From assembly GCA_964487925.1 (NCBI GenBank), contig CAZASZ010000029.1:1-23031 (forward strand): DNA of 23,031 bases, written 5' to 3'. Numbering within the stretch: position 1 is the stretch's first letter; every line of letters starts with the position of its first letter. Both the position numbers and the translations under genes were made by a program. The DNA is from RI-283 sp964487925. Its GTDB lineage: Bacteria; Pseudomonadota; Gammaproteobacteria; SZUA-140. Positions 7,949 through 14,866 of the stretch are shown here, piece by piece. The notes beneath the pieces are model-generated. The model was not told the DNA's origin and did no database searches. It worked only from the letters and a program-made list of their open reading frames with translations.

Positions 7949-8682
7949 TCAGTCATCGTGGCTGTCGTGATAATCGTCGGTGGCGCTGTCTCGTACTTCT
8001 TGAGCGGACGTCTGTAACTGGTCCTTGACCTCGCTCGCACGGTCACGACTGCTATCTTTCACTTCACCACTGCTATCTTTCACTTCACCACTGCTATCTT
8101 NNNNNNNNNNNNNNNNNNNNNNNNNNNNNNNNNNNNNNNNNNNNNNNNNNNNNNNNNNNNNNNNNNNNNNNNNNNNNNNNNNNNNNNNNNNNNNNNNNNN
8201 CGACTGCTATCTTTCACTTCACCACTGCTATCTTTCACTTCACCACTGCTATCTTGAACCGAACTGCGAATATCATTGCGCACGTCTTTAATAACGGCCT
8301 GACTGCTATCCGCTCGCAAATCGCTTGAGGTTTCGCGCGTCTCGCTACGATCCGATCCTGCGCTCTCCCTGACGGAAGCGGACTGCTGTCTAATATCGCC
8401 GTCAATGGCCAGCGTGTCCGTACCCTGATCGGCATGGTGCTCAACATCAGGACGTCGCGACTCTCTCGTTTCCTGCCTATGCTTGGCCTCAACGCGAAGT
8501 TCAGCCGCCACTGATGGTCGCGGGAGTTCTATACGATTGATGATCTCACCCGCGCCCTGCTCCCGATGCTCAATGACCTGAATAGTTATATCCAGGTCTT
8601 CCAGACCGGCGGCACGAACACTCGGAACCATGCACACGGAAACCGCTACCGCAAAGGGAAGTGTACGCACTACACGAATCAT
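7949..8682 (-). CDS. exported heptad-repeat protein interrupted by an assembly gap
   Basis: An exported, highly charged protein of unknown function. It has a signal peptide (about residues 1-24 from the ATG at 8682, ending SVRA), a conserved-looking stretch LEDLDITIQVIEHRE, a long Asp/Glu/Arg/Ser-rich region that is probably disordered, heptads DSSGEVK, and the tail SEVKDQLQTSAQEVRDSATD ending in DDYHDSHDD. The 100 N inside are not a true distance. If the identical 55-bp flanks are overlapped, the frame stays open from start to stop (192 residues); with 100 N as written the frame breaks. A TTG at 8697 could be an earlier start. The gene follows the anti-sigma gene by about 50 bp and is probably its co-transcribed target. 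The charged repeats recall LEA-like stress proteins, a loose comparison. Confidence 0.75.
8046..8255. repeat. 21-bp tandem repeat around the N gap
   Basis: A 21-bp unit encoding DSSGEVK on the minus strand is repeated almost without change on both sides of the gap. The visible copies differ only by CGACTG versus CCACTG at one spot, which changes Gly to Arg. Bases 8046-8100 and 8201-8255 are identical over all 55 positions. Near-perfect identity at the DNA level points to recent expansion by slippage. Confidence 0.93.
8101..8200. other. assembly gap of 100 N
   Basis: Exactly 100 undetermined bases, a conventional scaffold placeholder. Both edges end in the same 55-mer, which is what a de Bruijn assembler with k = 55 leaves at an unresolved repeat. 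The real sequence here may be shorter, even a net overlap, or several repeat units longer. Confidence 0.95.
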
Positions 8683-8735
8683 TGTTTTAAGACTCAAGTA
8701 CTTCGCCAGCGAATTCGTTCATCCGATCGCCCATT

Positions 8736-9443
8736 TTATGCACCGTGGACGACTTGCTGAGACTTCGGCTGAGAAGGTGAATGTCCAACATCCATATTCA
8801 GACGATAAATTGTGTGTTTTCCTGCGTGCTCGACACGGGCCTCTATGACTCCGCCACCGATCTGGTGAGCGATAATCGGAAGCTCCAGCAGATTCTTACC
8901 CTGCTCTAGGCGCCCCTGCCAGCGCACTGTCGTTTGCTTTGGAAACCCCGAAAGCTCAAACCCAGACGGTAGATCGATCGAGAAAACAACGTCTTTGAGC
9001 GCAACAGCGGAGTTAATCGAAAGGCTGACATTATGCACCTCACCCAAGGCGATACTAATCCCCGGCATCTTTGTGATGCCTTGGGATACCGCATCCTGAG
9101 ATAGCGAAGACTGCTGCATATTCGGCAAGAAGAGGCCAACAGCAAAGATTAGGGCAAAACTTGCCGCCAATGCACCGCCCGATACCAGCGTCCAGCGTCT
9201 GCGCTGCTGCTGGGTAGCTTGGCGCCGGGCCTTTTCCATCGCCTGTTCATAAAAACCTTCAGAGGGACCCGCGACCGGCAATGCATGCAGCAGTGAACGT
9301 AGCCGCTTGGCCTGCGCCAACTGCCCATGGCAATGTGCGCATGCGCCAATGTGCTGTCTAATCGACGTCATCTCGTCCTGACTGAGTGTCAAGTCAAGGT
9401 AATCATCGAGCTGATGCGTCACTTGTTCACATAACATAAGCAT
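8736..9443 (-). CDS. zinc-finger transmembrane anti-sigma factor
   Basis: A 235-residue membrane protein expected to hold the neighbouring ECF sigma factor inactive. The N-terminal cytoplasmic part contains H31-x3-C35-x2-C38 (HIGACAHC), the zinc-binding anti-sigma signature. A membrane helix follows at about 86-107 (ALAASFALIFAVGLFLP), after a run of arginines that sets it inside-to-outside. The periplasmic domain is rich in beta strands (VVFSIDLPSGFELSGF) and may sense an envelope signal. The second ATG (9437, MLCEQ) is better spaced from GAGG than the first at 9443, so the real protein may be two residues shorter. Unlike many sigma/anti-sigma pairs it does not overlap the sigma gene; 120 bp lie between them and contain a possible ECF promoter. 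Confidence 0.88.
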   Translation of the reverse strand: MLMLCEQVTHQLDDYLDLTLSQDEMTSIRQHIGACAHCHGQLAQAKRLRSLLHALPVAGPSEGFYEQAMEKARRQATQQQRRRWTLVSGGALAASFALIFAVGLFLPNMQQSSLSQDAVSQGITKMPGISIALGEVHNVSLSINSAVALKDVVFSIDLPSGFELSGFPKQTTVRWQGRLEQGKNLLELPIIAHQIGGGVIEARVEHAGKHTIYRLNMDVGHSPSQPKSQQVVHGA

Positions 9444-9455
9444 ATCCTCGGATAT

Positions 9456-9484
9456 CTAAACGCACAGTTTTCCAAAAAAGTTCC
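9456..9484 (-). promoter_or_regulatory. candidate ECF sigma promoter before the anti-sigma gene
   Basis: On the minus strand GGAACTT (9484-9478) is followed after 16 bp by GTTTAG (9461-9456). GGAACTT is the classic -35 of RpoE-type ECF promoters and the spacing fits; the -10 is a fair match to GTCTAA-like boxes. The leader would be very short, starting near the ribosome binding site. It would let the sigma factor drive its anti-sigma factor and the repeat protein. Confidence 0.45.
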
Positions 9485-9563
9485 CTTAAATACTAAAATA
9501 ATGAAAATATGTTCATAAAACAGCAACATAGATTCATATTTCCTGGGCACAGTCCCTATCGCG

Positions 9564-10103
9564 CTACAGGGGAAGCTCTCCGATCAGGTCTCTAAGGCGC
9601 GCCCTGGCGCGATGAATCCGGGACTTTAGCGTGCCAATTGGACTGTCGAGCACTGTGCTGATCTCTTCCAGGGTAAATCCTTCAACATCGTGCATCATAA
9701 CTACTAGACGATGATCCTCACTCAAACGATCCATGGCGCGAGCGAGCATCTTTGATTGATCCTGCCGGGACTGTTGTTCCTCAGGAATCGGTGCCTCGCA
9801 GGCGATATTGTCATATAGGGATTCACCGTCCTCGTTACTGTTGTCCACGGCGAGGTGAATCGGCGAGCGCGCGTAGCGCCGCCTGTCGTCTATGAACATG
9901 CGGTACATGACACGGGTCAGCCATGGTCTAAGGCGTTCGACTCCATCAACGTCCTGGGGACGCTGATATACCTTTATCAACAAGTCTTGAAGCAGATCCT
10001 CGGCGTCAGCCTGTGAACCCGTAAAGCGATACGCGATCCGATACAAGTGACTCATGTGCGGCCGCAACAACTTGTCAAAGTCCGCAGCCGACAGTTTACT
10101 CAT
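9564..10103 (-). CDS. ECF-type RNA polymerase sigma factor (RpoE/SigW-like)
   Basis: A 179-residue group 4 sigma factor with only regions 2 and 4. Region 2 covers about residues 1-80 (HLYRIAYRFTGSQADAEDLLQD and the RPWLTRVMYRMFIDDRRR core-binding and -10 region). Region 4 covers about 118-170 (EDHRLVVMMHDVEGFTLEEI, then the helix-turn-helix SPIGTLKSRIHRARARL), which reads the -35 element. The linker between them is acidic and long. The ATG at 10103 is preceded by AGGGA. It is the first gene of a minus-strand unit with anti-sigma factor and exported repeat protein; release from the anti-sigma factor presumably follows an envelope signal. Confidence 0.95.
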   Translation of the reverse strand: MSKLSAADFDKLLRPHMSHLYRIAYRFTGSQADAEDLLQDLLIKVYQRPQDVDGVERLRPWLTRVMYRMFIDDRRRYARSPIHLAVDNSNEDGESLYDNIACEAPIPEEQQSRQDQSKMLARAMDRLSEDHRLVVMMHDVEGFTLEEISTVLDSPIGTLKSRIHRARARLRDLIGELPL

Positions 10104-10162
10104 CGCGGATCCCTGAATAGGGAGCGCGACTGAACTGACTAAACCTCGGGTTCATGCGTGGG

Positions 10163-10189
10163 CTGACGGTGTCTAACAGTCTTTTTTCC
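10163..10189 (-). promoter_or_regulatory. weak candidate promoter of the sigma gene
   Basis: On the minus strand GGAAAA (10189-10184) is followed after 16 bp by GTCAGC (10167-10162). This loosely matches an ECF -35/-10 pair and has about the spacing of the candidate before the anti-sigma gene, so the sigma factor might activate itself. The -35 lacks the usual CTT, so support is weak. Confidence 0.25.
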
Positions 10190-10253
10190 ATCTTAAAATG
10201 TTTTAGTTGTGGGTCCTTAAATGCTCGGCGCTCAACTATATTTCAATGTTTAC

Positions 10254-10287
10254 TCGGGAGACACCCTAAAATAATGGTGTCCTCCGA
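10254..10287. repeat. imperfect inverted repeat upstream of the peroxiredoxin gene
   Basis: Arms 10254-10265 and 10276-10287 pair over 12 positions with one G-T pair and one mismatch, around a 10-nt AT-rich loop. It lies in the 299-bp divergent region between the sigma gene and the peroxiredoxin gene and could be a regulator site or an mRNA hairpin. It does not resemble an OxyR site. Confidence 0.35.
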
Positions 10288-10402
10288 ATATGATTGGTCC
10301 TGAGGGGTAGACGGCAAGTTTCGGATTGTTTATCGTTTTACTGTAGTTTACCGACAAACATGTTGACTTTCGAACCCCTCCAACTATCCCGAGGTTAATA
10401 TC

Positions 10403-11002
10403 ATGAGCGTACTTGTAACACATCCCGCACCGGACTTCACGGCTACCGCCATCATGCCGGACAACAGCATCAACGAGAATTTCAAGTTGTCGGATTATCG
10501 CGGCAAATATGTGGTCTTGTTTTTCTATCCTCTGGATTTCACCTTTGTATGTCCCTCCGAGATCATCGCCTTTGACCACCGTCTCTCCCAATTTGCGGAA
10601 AAAGGCGTTCAGGTCCTTGGTTGCTCGGTGGATTCCCACTTTTCCCATCTTGCCTGGAAAAACACGCCGGTCGAGAAGGGTGGTATCGGTAACGTCCAGT
10701 ATCCACTTGTTGCCGATCTGACCAAGAACATCGCCCGTGACTATGACGTGCTGACCGGGGACGCCGTCGCCTTACGTGGCTCTTTCCTAATCGACCGCGA
10801 AGGCACCGTAAGGCATCAGGTCGTAAATGACCTGCCGCTCGGGCGCAATATCGACGAGATGCTGCGGATGATCGACGCGCTTCAGTTTACCGAAGAGCAT
10901 GGCGAGGTCTGTCCGGCAGGTTGGGCGCAAGGCAAGAAGGGTATGAACGCATCACCCGAGGGTGTAGCAAGCTACCTAGCCGATGAGGCTGGCTCGCTCT
11001 AA
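10403..11002 (+). CDS. 2-Cys peroxiredoxin (AhpC/TSA family)
   Basis: A 199-residue typical 2-Cys peroxiredoxin that reduces hydrogen peroxide and organic peroxides in the cytoplasm. The peroxidatic cysteine is C50 in FYPLDFTFVCPSE; the resolving cysteine is C170 in EVCPAGW. The 93-97 segment GGIGN corresponds to the GGLG motif of oxidation-sensitive peroxiredoxins. The C-terminal helix ends in YL where eukaryotic sensitive forms have YF. The start follows CGAGG by 8 bp. The gene is monocistronic, divergent from the sigma factor, and ends in a strong terminator. The reductant, either thioredoxin or AhpF-like, is not in the window. Confidence 0.95.
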   Translation: MSVLVTHPAPDFTATAIMPDNSINENFKLSDYRGKYVVLFFYPLDFTFVCPSEIIAFDHRLSQFAEKGVQVLGCSVDSHFSHLAWKNTPVEKGGIGNVQYPLVADLTKNIARDYDVLTGDAVALRGSFLIDREGTVRHQVVNDLPLGRNIDEMLRMIDALQFTEEHGEVCPAGWAQGKKGMNASPEGVASYLADEAGSL

Positions 11003-11027
11003 CCCAATTTGGATCGAGGCAATAGAG

Positions 11028-11052
11028 AGGGCGGCCAAGGCCGCCCTTTTTT
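11028..11052 (+). terminator. intrinsic terminator of the peroxiredoxin gene
   Basis: GGGCGGCC (11029-11036) and GGCCGCCC (11039-11046) pair perfectly, extended by an A-T pair, and are followed by TTTTTT (11047-11052). It stands 26 bp after the stop codon, in the gap before the convergent pilT end. Confidence 0.95.
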
Positions 11053-11082
11053 ATACATCAATACGAGCAGCAACTGATACGG

Positions 11083-12120
11083 CTAGGAGAAGAGATCCTT
11101 GTTGTTGGCTTTAAACTTGGCCTCGCTCTTTGCCAACAAGCCCTTTTCCACAAGCCCGAGCAGACATTGATCCAGCGTCTGCATTCCGAGGTTCTGACCC
11201 GTTTGAATCGCGGAATACATCTGCGGGACCTTGTTTTCACGAATTAGGTTCCTGATCGCGGGCGTGCCAACCATGATCTCATGAGCGGCGACCCGGCCAC
11301 CGCCGTTCTTTTTCAGCAACGCCTGTGAGATCACCGCACGTAGCGATTCCGACAACATCGATCTCACCATCTCCTTTTCAGCCGCCGGAAACACATCAAT
11401 AATACGATCGATGGTTTTAGCCGCGGAGCTCGTGTGTAGGGTGCCGAACACCATATGGCCGGTCTCTGCAGCGGTAAGAGCGAGACCGATGGTCTCCGGG
11501 TCCCGCATTTCGCCGACCAGTATAATATCCGGATCTTCACGCAGCGCCGAACGTAGTGATTCTGCGAATCCATGCGAATCCCGGCCAATCTCGCGCTGAG
11601 TCACAAGACAACGCTTGCTCTGATGCACAAATTCGATAGGATCCTCGATAGTAAGAATATGCCCGTACTCGCTGGCGTTTCGGTAGTCGAGCATCGCGGC
11701 CAACGTAGTCGACTTACCGGAGCCGGTAGGGCCGGTCACAAGGACGATTCCACGTGGATAGTCGGCAATATCCTTGAATACATCCGGCGTCCCCAGTTCC
11801 TCAAGGGTTAGAATCGTCGACGGAATCGTTCTGAAGACCCCACCAAGCCCTCTATTATGATTGAATACATTGACACGAAAACGAGCAAGCCCACTGATTT
11901 CAAAAGAAAAATCAGTCTCAAGGAACTCCTCGAAGTCCTTTCTCTGCTTGTCGTCCATGATGTCATAAAGCATTTCCTGGACCGCCTGATTGTCCAATGC
12001 AGGCACATTGATCCGGCGCATATCTCCATCCACACGAATCATGGGGGGCAAACCCGAGGATATATGTAGATCGGACGCGTTACTCTTAACGCTAAAGGCC
12101 AACAGCTCGGCAATTTCCAT
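11083..12120 (-). CDS. pilT: type IV pilus retraction ATPase PilT
   Basis: A 345-residue hexameric ATPase that depolymerises type IV pili and so powers twitching motility and DNA uptake. The N-terminal PAS-like domain begins MEIAELLAFSVKSNASDLHIS. Walker A is GPTGSGKST, the acidic box lies near LTIEDPIEFVH, Walker B is DIILVGEMRD, and the His box is HMVFGTLHTSSA. AIRNLIRENK near the C-terminus is the PilT-specific AIRNLIRE element needed for retraction. The length matches the family. It is divergent from yggS, the arrangement seen in many gammaproteobacteria, but no pilU follows; instead the gene runs into the peroxiredoxin terminator. Confidence 0.97.
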   Translation of the reverse strand: MEIAELLAFSVKSNASDLHISSGLPPMIRVDGDMRRINVPALDNQAVQEMLYDIMDDKQRKDFEEFLETDFSFEISGLARFRVNVFNHNRGLGGVFRTIPSTILTLEELGTPDVFKDIADYPRGIVLVTGPTGSGKSTTLAAMLDYRNASEYGHILTIEDPIEFVHQSKRCLVTQREIGRDSHGFAESLRSALREDPDIILVGEMRDPETIGLALTAAETGHMVFGTLHTSSAAKTIDRIIDVFPAAEKEMVRSMLSESLRAVISQALLKKNGGGRVAAHEIMVGTPAIRNLIRENKVPQMYSAIQTGQNLGMQTLDQCLLGLVEKGLLAKSEAKFKANNKDLFS

Positions 12121-12433
12121 TATGGATTTCCCTTGGCGTGAATCAACAACATGATTTTGCGTTATGCTTGGTGATTCTTAGCGGCAATACGATCGTTTGC
12201 TTGAGTACGCGTGCACGCGCAGAACCGAGTAAATATCATTTATTTCATATGGATAAATGCAACATACGTCATTTGTCAGATAATGAATATTGATGAATAA
12301 AGATCGATATTGAAAACGCAGATTACGGTAATTTGTGGCTCGACAACTGGATTCGAAACACAGATGGCGACCTTTCGTCTCGCAAGATGCTCTTACGTCG
12401 ATCAACCACCAACAGCTGGAAGGAGTGTTCGGA
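12121..12433. other. pilT-yggS divergent intergenic region
   Basis: A 313-bp stretch without a convincing gene, AT-rich between about 12220 and 12340, and presumably carrying promoters for both neighbours. It contains a perfect 12-bp palindrome CGCGTGCACGCG (12208-12219), an inverted repeat CATTTAT/ATAAATG (12237-12243 and 12253-12259) and an imperfect one (12286-12294 and 12303-12311). I could not assign a -10/-35 pair with confidence. Confidence 0.5.
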
Positions 12434-13120
12434 TTGATTTCTGACCTGCGAAAACGATTCGATTCGGTCCATCAGCGTGTCTGGCAAACGGAGATTGCTC
12501 ATGGCCTTCCTCCAGGTCAAACGAAAATCGTCGCGGTGAGCAAGAAACAGTCGACCGCAGCGATCCGGGACCTTTATGGTTTCGGACAACGCGATTTTGG
12601 GGAAAGCTATCTGCAAGAAGCGCTTCCGAAAATCGATGCCCTACAGGACTTGGATATAGTCTGGCACTACATTGGACGCATTCAAACCAATAAGACACGC
12701 GAAATCGCTCGCCATTTCGACTGGGTACACGGCCTTGATCGTGAAAAAATAGGCCACCGCTTATCAAAGCAAAGGCCTCCCAAGCGAGGCGAACTCAATG
12801 TATGCATCCAAATTAACATCAGCGAGGAGGCAGGTAAGGCCGGGGTCTTAGCGGAAAAAGTGCTTGAGCTTGCATGGTCATTGAGAAGCCTGGAACGGAT
12901 TACGCTGAGGGGCTTAATGGCGATTCCTGAACGAGGCATTCGAACCGGCACTGCATCGAACAGTCACACGAAGATGCACAACATTTATCGAGCATTACAG
13001 CAAAGCGGACTGCCACTGGACACTCTTTCTATGGGCATGTCAGAGGATCTTGAGGTCGCGATCGAAAACGGCGCCACCCTGGTTCGGATTGGTACAGCCC
13101 TGTTCGGCCAAAGAGGGTGA
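12434..13120 (+). CDS. yggS: pyridoxal-phosphate homeostasis protein YggS
   Basis: A 228-residue member of the YggS/PROSC (PLPBP) family, a fold-type III PLP-binding protein that controls free PLP and, indirectly, amino-acid pools. K37 in IVAVSKKQS is the PLP lysine. FGESYLQEA and WHYIGRIQTNK match the conserved FGENYxQE and WHFIGxLQxNK motifs, and the end reads LSMGMSEDLEVAIENGATLVRIGTALFG. I chose TTG at 12434 as start because GGAAGGAG lies 8 bp before it and the distance to the PLP lysine equals that in E. coli YggS; an upstream GTG at 12335 would add 33 unrelated residues. The usual downstream partners proC and yggT are absent; dnaA follows instead. Confidence 0.95.
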   Translation: MISDLRKRFDSVHQRVWQTEIAHGLPPGQTKIVAVSKKQSTAAIRDLYGFGQRDFGESYLQEALPKIDALQDLDIVWHYIGRIQTNKTREIARHFDWVHGLDREKIGHRLSKQRPPKRGELNVCIQINISEEAGKAGVLAEKVLELAWSLRSLERITLRGLMAIPERGIRTGTASNSHTKMHNIYRALQQSGLPLDTLSMGMSEDLEVAIENGATLVRIGTALFGQRG

Positions 13121-13166
13121 CTGCTTTCCTCTGGATTCAACCGGCCATTTCGCAGTCCCAGTTTGC

Positions 13167-13175
13167 TGTGGATAA
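13167..13175 (-). promoter_or_regulatory. DnaA box upstream of dnaA
   Basis: TGTGGATAA is an exact 9-mer DnaA box (TTATCCACA on the minus strand), 131 bp before dnaA. A TATACA at 13190-13195 could be the -10 of the dnaA promoter, and its -35 region would then overlap this box, which fits DnaA autorepression. The promoter assignment is tentative. Confidence 0.65.
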
Positions 13176-13305
13176 CCGTGATAAACAGGTATACACTTTG
13201 CGTTCTTCTGGTCCGTCCAGTTCTTTGGCTCCGAGACCATTACGACACTCTCACACAGAAGGGCAGGAAACATAGAGGCCCCACGGAAGCGATTCGCGGC
13301 GCAAA

Positions 13306-14673
13306 ATGACGACACAAGATAGTCTTTGGAATCGATGCCTTCAGAGGTTGGAGGCCGATTTGCCGGCGCAAACCTTCACGACCTGGATTCGGCCCCTTCA
13401 AACGGTGTCCGAAGGCAACGTAATTAAGCTCATGGCGCCCAACCAGTTCGTAAAGGATTGGATACAAGGTCATCTGCTCGCTCAGATCAATGATGTGGTC
13501 ACTGTTCTAAGCGACGGAGAGGCGATGGATGTCCGGATAGAGATCGGCAGTCGCGATGTCGAGCGTCCCGCGGCCCAAGAAGCTTCAAGAGGACAACAGG
13601 GTCTGGAAAGGGCCAATTTCTCGCGGCGGGGCGACGATAAACGCGCGGGTTTCGTGAGTCGACTTGATCGTGACTATACCTTTGCAACCTTTGTTGAAGG
13701 TAAATCCAATCAACTCGCGAAGGCAGCATCCAGTCAGGTATCGGAACACCCGGGCACGGCTTATAACCCATTATTTATCTACGGGGGTGTGGGTCTCGGC
13801 AAGACGCATCTCATGCAGGCTGTTGGCAATCACATGCTGTCAAAGAACCCCGGTACCCACATAGCTTACGTGCATTCTGAGCGCTTTGTCAGTGATATGG
13901 TCAAGGCCTTTCAGCACAACTCGATCAACGAGTTTAAACGCTATTATCGGTCTGTGGATGCCCTGCTGATTGATGACATCCAGTTTTTCGCCAACAAGGA
14001 ACGCTCACAAGAGGAATTCTTTCATACCTTTAACACCCTGTTGGAAGGGCGTAACCAAATTATTATTACTTGTGATCGCTACCCTAAGGAGATTGGAGGG
14101 CTTGAGGAGCGCCTGAAGTCACGTTTTGGCTGGGGACTGACCGTATCCATCGATCCCCCAGAGCTTGAGACCTGTGTGGCAATCCTAATGAGCAAGGCCG
14201 AAAAATGGTATGGCCAACTACCTGAGGAGGTCGCCTTCTTCATGGCCAAACGGATACGCTCCAATGTCCGTGAACTTGAAGGGTCGCTGAGGCGTGTAAT
14301 CGCTTTCGCCCGCTTTAAGGACGTGCCCATTACACTGGAAATGACGAAGGAGGCTTTACGTGATCTCCTCGCAGCGCATGAAAAACTCGTGTCTATTGAA
14401 AATATTCAAAAGACTGTGGCCGACTACTGCAAGATACGTTACTCTGACCTGCTTTCGAAGCGCAGATCGCGCTCGGTGGCTAGGCCGAGACAAATTGCCA
14501 TGTCGCTTTCTAAAGAGCTTACAAATCATAGCCTGCCCGAGATCGGCGGATTTTTTGGCGGTCGTGATCATACCACGGTCTTGCATGCGTGTAGGAAGAT
14601 CAAGGAGCTCAGAGAAACCGATCCTCGGATAAAAGAGGACTATAACAACCTGTTGAGAATGCTATCTGGTTAG
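13306..14673 (+). CDS. dnaA: chromosomal replication initiator DnaA
   Basis: A 455-residue AAA+ initiator that binds DnaA boxes, melts the origin and loads the DnaB helicase. Domain I (residues 1-80) starts LWNRCLQRLEADLPAQTFTTW; domain II is a variable linker to about 120. Domain III has Walker A GGVGLGKT (160-167), Walker B LLIDDI (220-225), the ERLKSRFGWG arginine-finger region and the sensor 2 segment RSNVRELEG. Domain IV carries the DNA-binding signature GRDHTTVLHACRKI. One oddity: the usually invariant LETRVAIL reads LETCVAIL, giving C290 for arginine. It opens the dnaA-dnaN-recF-gyrB set. The ATG has only a weak ribosome binding site. Confidence 0.98.
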   Translation: MTTQDSLWNRCLQRLEADLPAQTFTTWIRPLQTVSEGNVIKLMAPNQFVKDWIQGHLLAQINDVVTVLSDGEAMDVRIEIGSRDVERPAAQEASRGQQGLERANFSRRGDDKRAGFVSRLDRDYTFATFVEGKSNQLAKAASSQVSEHPGTAYNPLFIYGGVGLGKTHLMQAVGNHMLSKNPGTHIAYVHSERFVSDMVKAFQHNSINEFKRYYRSVDALLIDDIQFFANKERSQEEFFHTFNTLLEGRNQIIITCDRYPKEIGGLEERLKSRFGWGLTVSIDPPELETCVAILMSKAEKWYGQLPEEVAFFMAKRIRSNVRELEGSLRRVIAFARFKDVPITLEMTKEALRDLLAAHEKLVSIENIQKTVADYCKIRYSDLLSKRRSRSVARPRQIAMSLSKELTNHSLPEIGGFFGGRDHTTVLHACRKIKELRETDPRIKEDYNNLLRMLSG

Positions 14674-14866
14674 TGTGTATGGTTTGTGGATAACTCGGGT
14701 AAATTTACTAGCGGTTGAGATATCCACAATCTATCCACGGGGCCCAGACGACTTATACAGCCCTTACAAAGACTATAAAGTTCTCGTTAATTATTGATTT
14801 ATAAGATTTTAAAAAAGTTATCCTTCAATAACGCACGTCCTAATTATTGGGGTTTAAAGAAAAGAA
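14674..14866. other. candidate replication origin (oriC) between dnaA and dnaN
   Basis: This 193-bp gap holds one exact DnaA box TGTGGATAA (14685-14693), one 8/9 box ATATCCACA (14720-14728) and one 7/9 box CTATCCACG (14731-14739), packed within 55 bp. They are followed by about 100 bp of very AT-rich DNA (14762-14866), as expected for a duplex unwinding element. It also must contain the dnaN promoter. Gammaproteobacterial origins lie next to dnaA, on either side; this side has the better box cluster here. Confidence 0.6.

Noticed and set aside
8046..8255. Tandem repeat as a CRISPR array
   Set aside because: The units are contiguous 21-mers without spacers and encode an in-frame heptad; no cas genes are present.
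8025..8291. Plus-strand frame through the N block reading repeated CYLSLHH
   Set aside because: It is the complement of the DSSGEVK repeats and includes undetermined bases; the minus-strand frame has a signal peptide and operon context.
10250..10648. 132-codon minus-strand frame over the peroxiredoxin start
   Set aside because: Mostly antisense to the clear peroxiredoxin gene; composition looks random.
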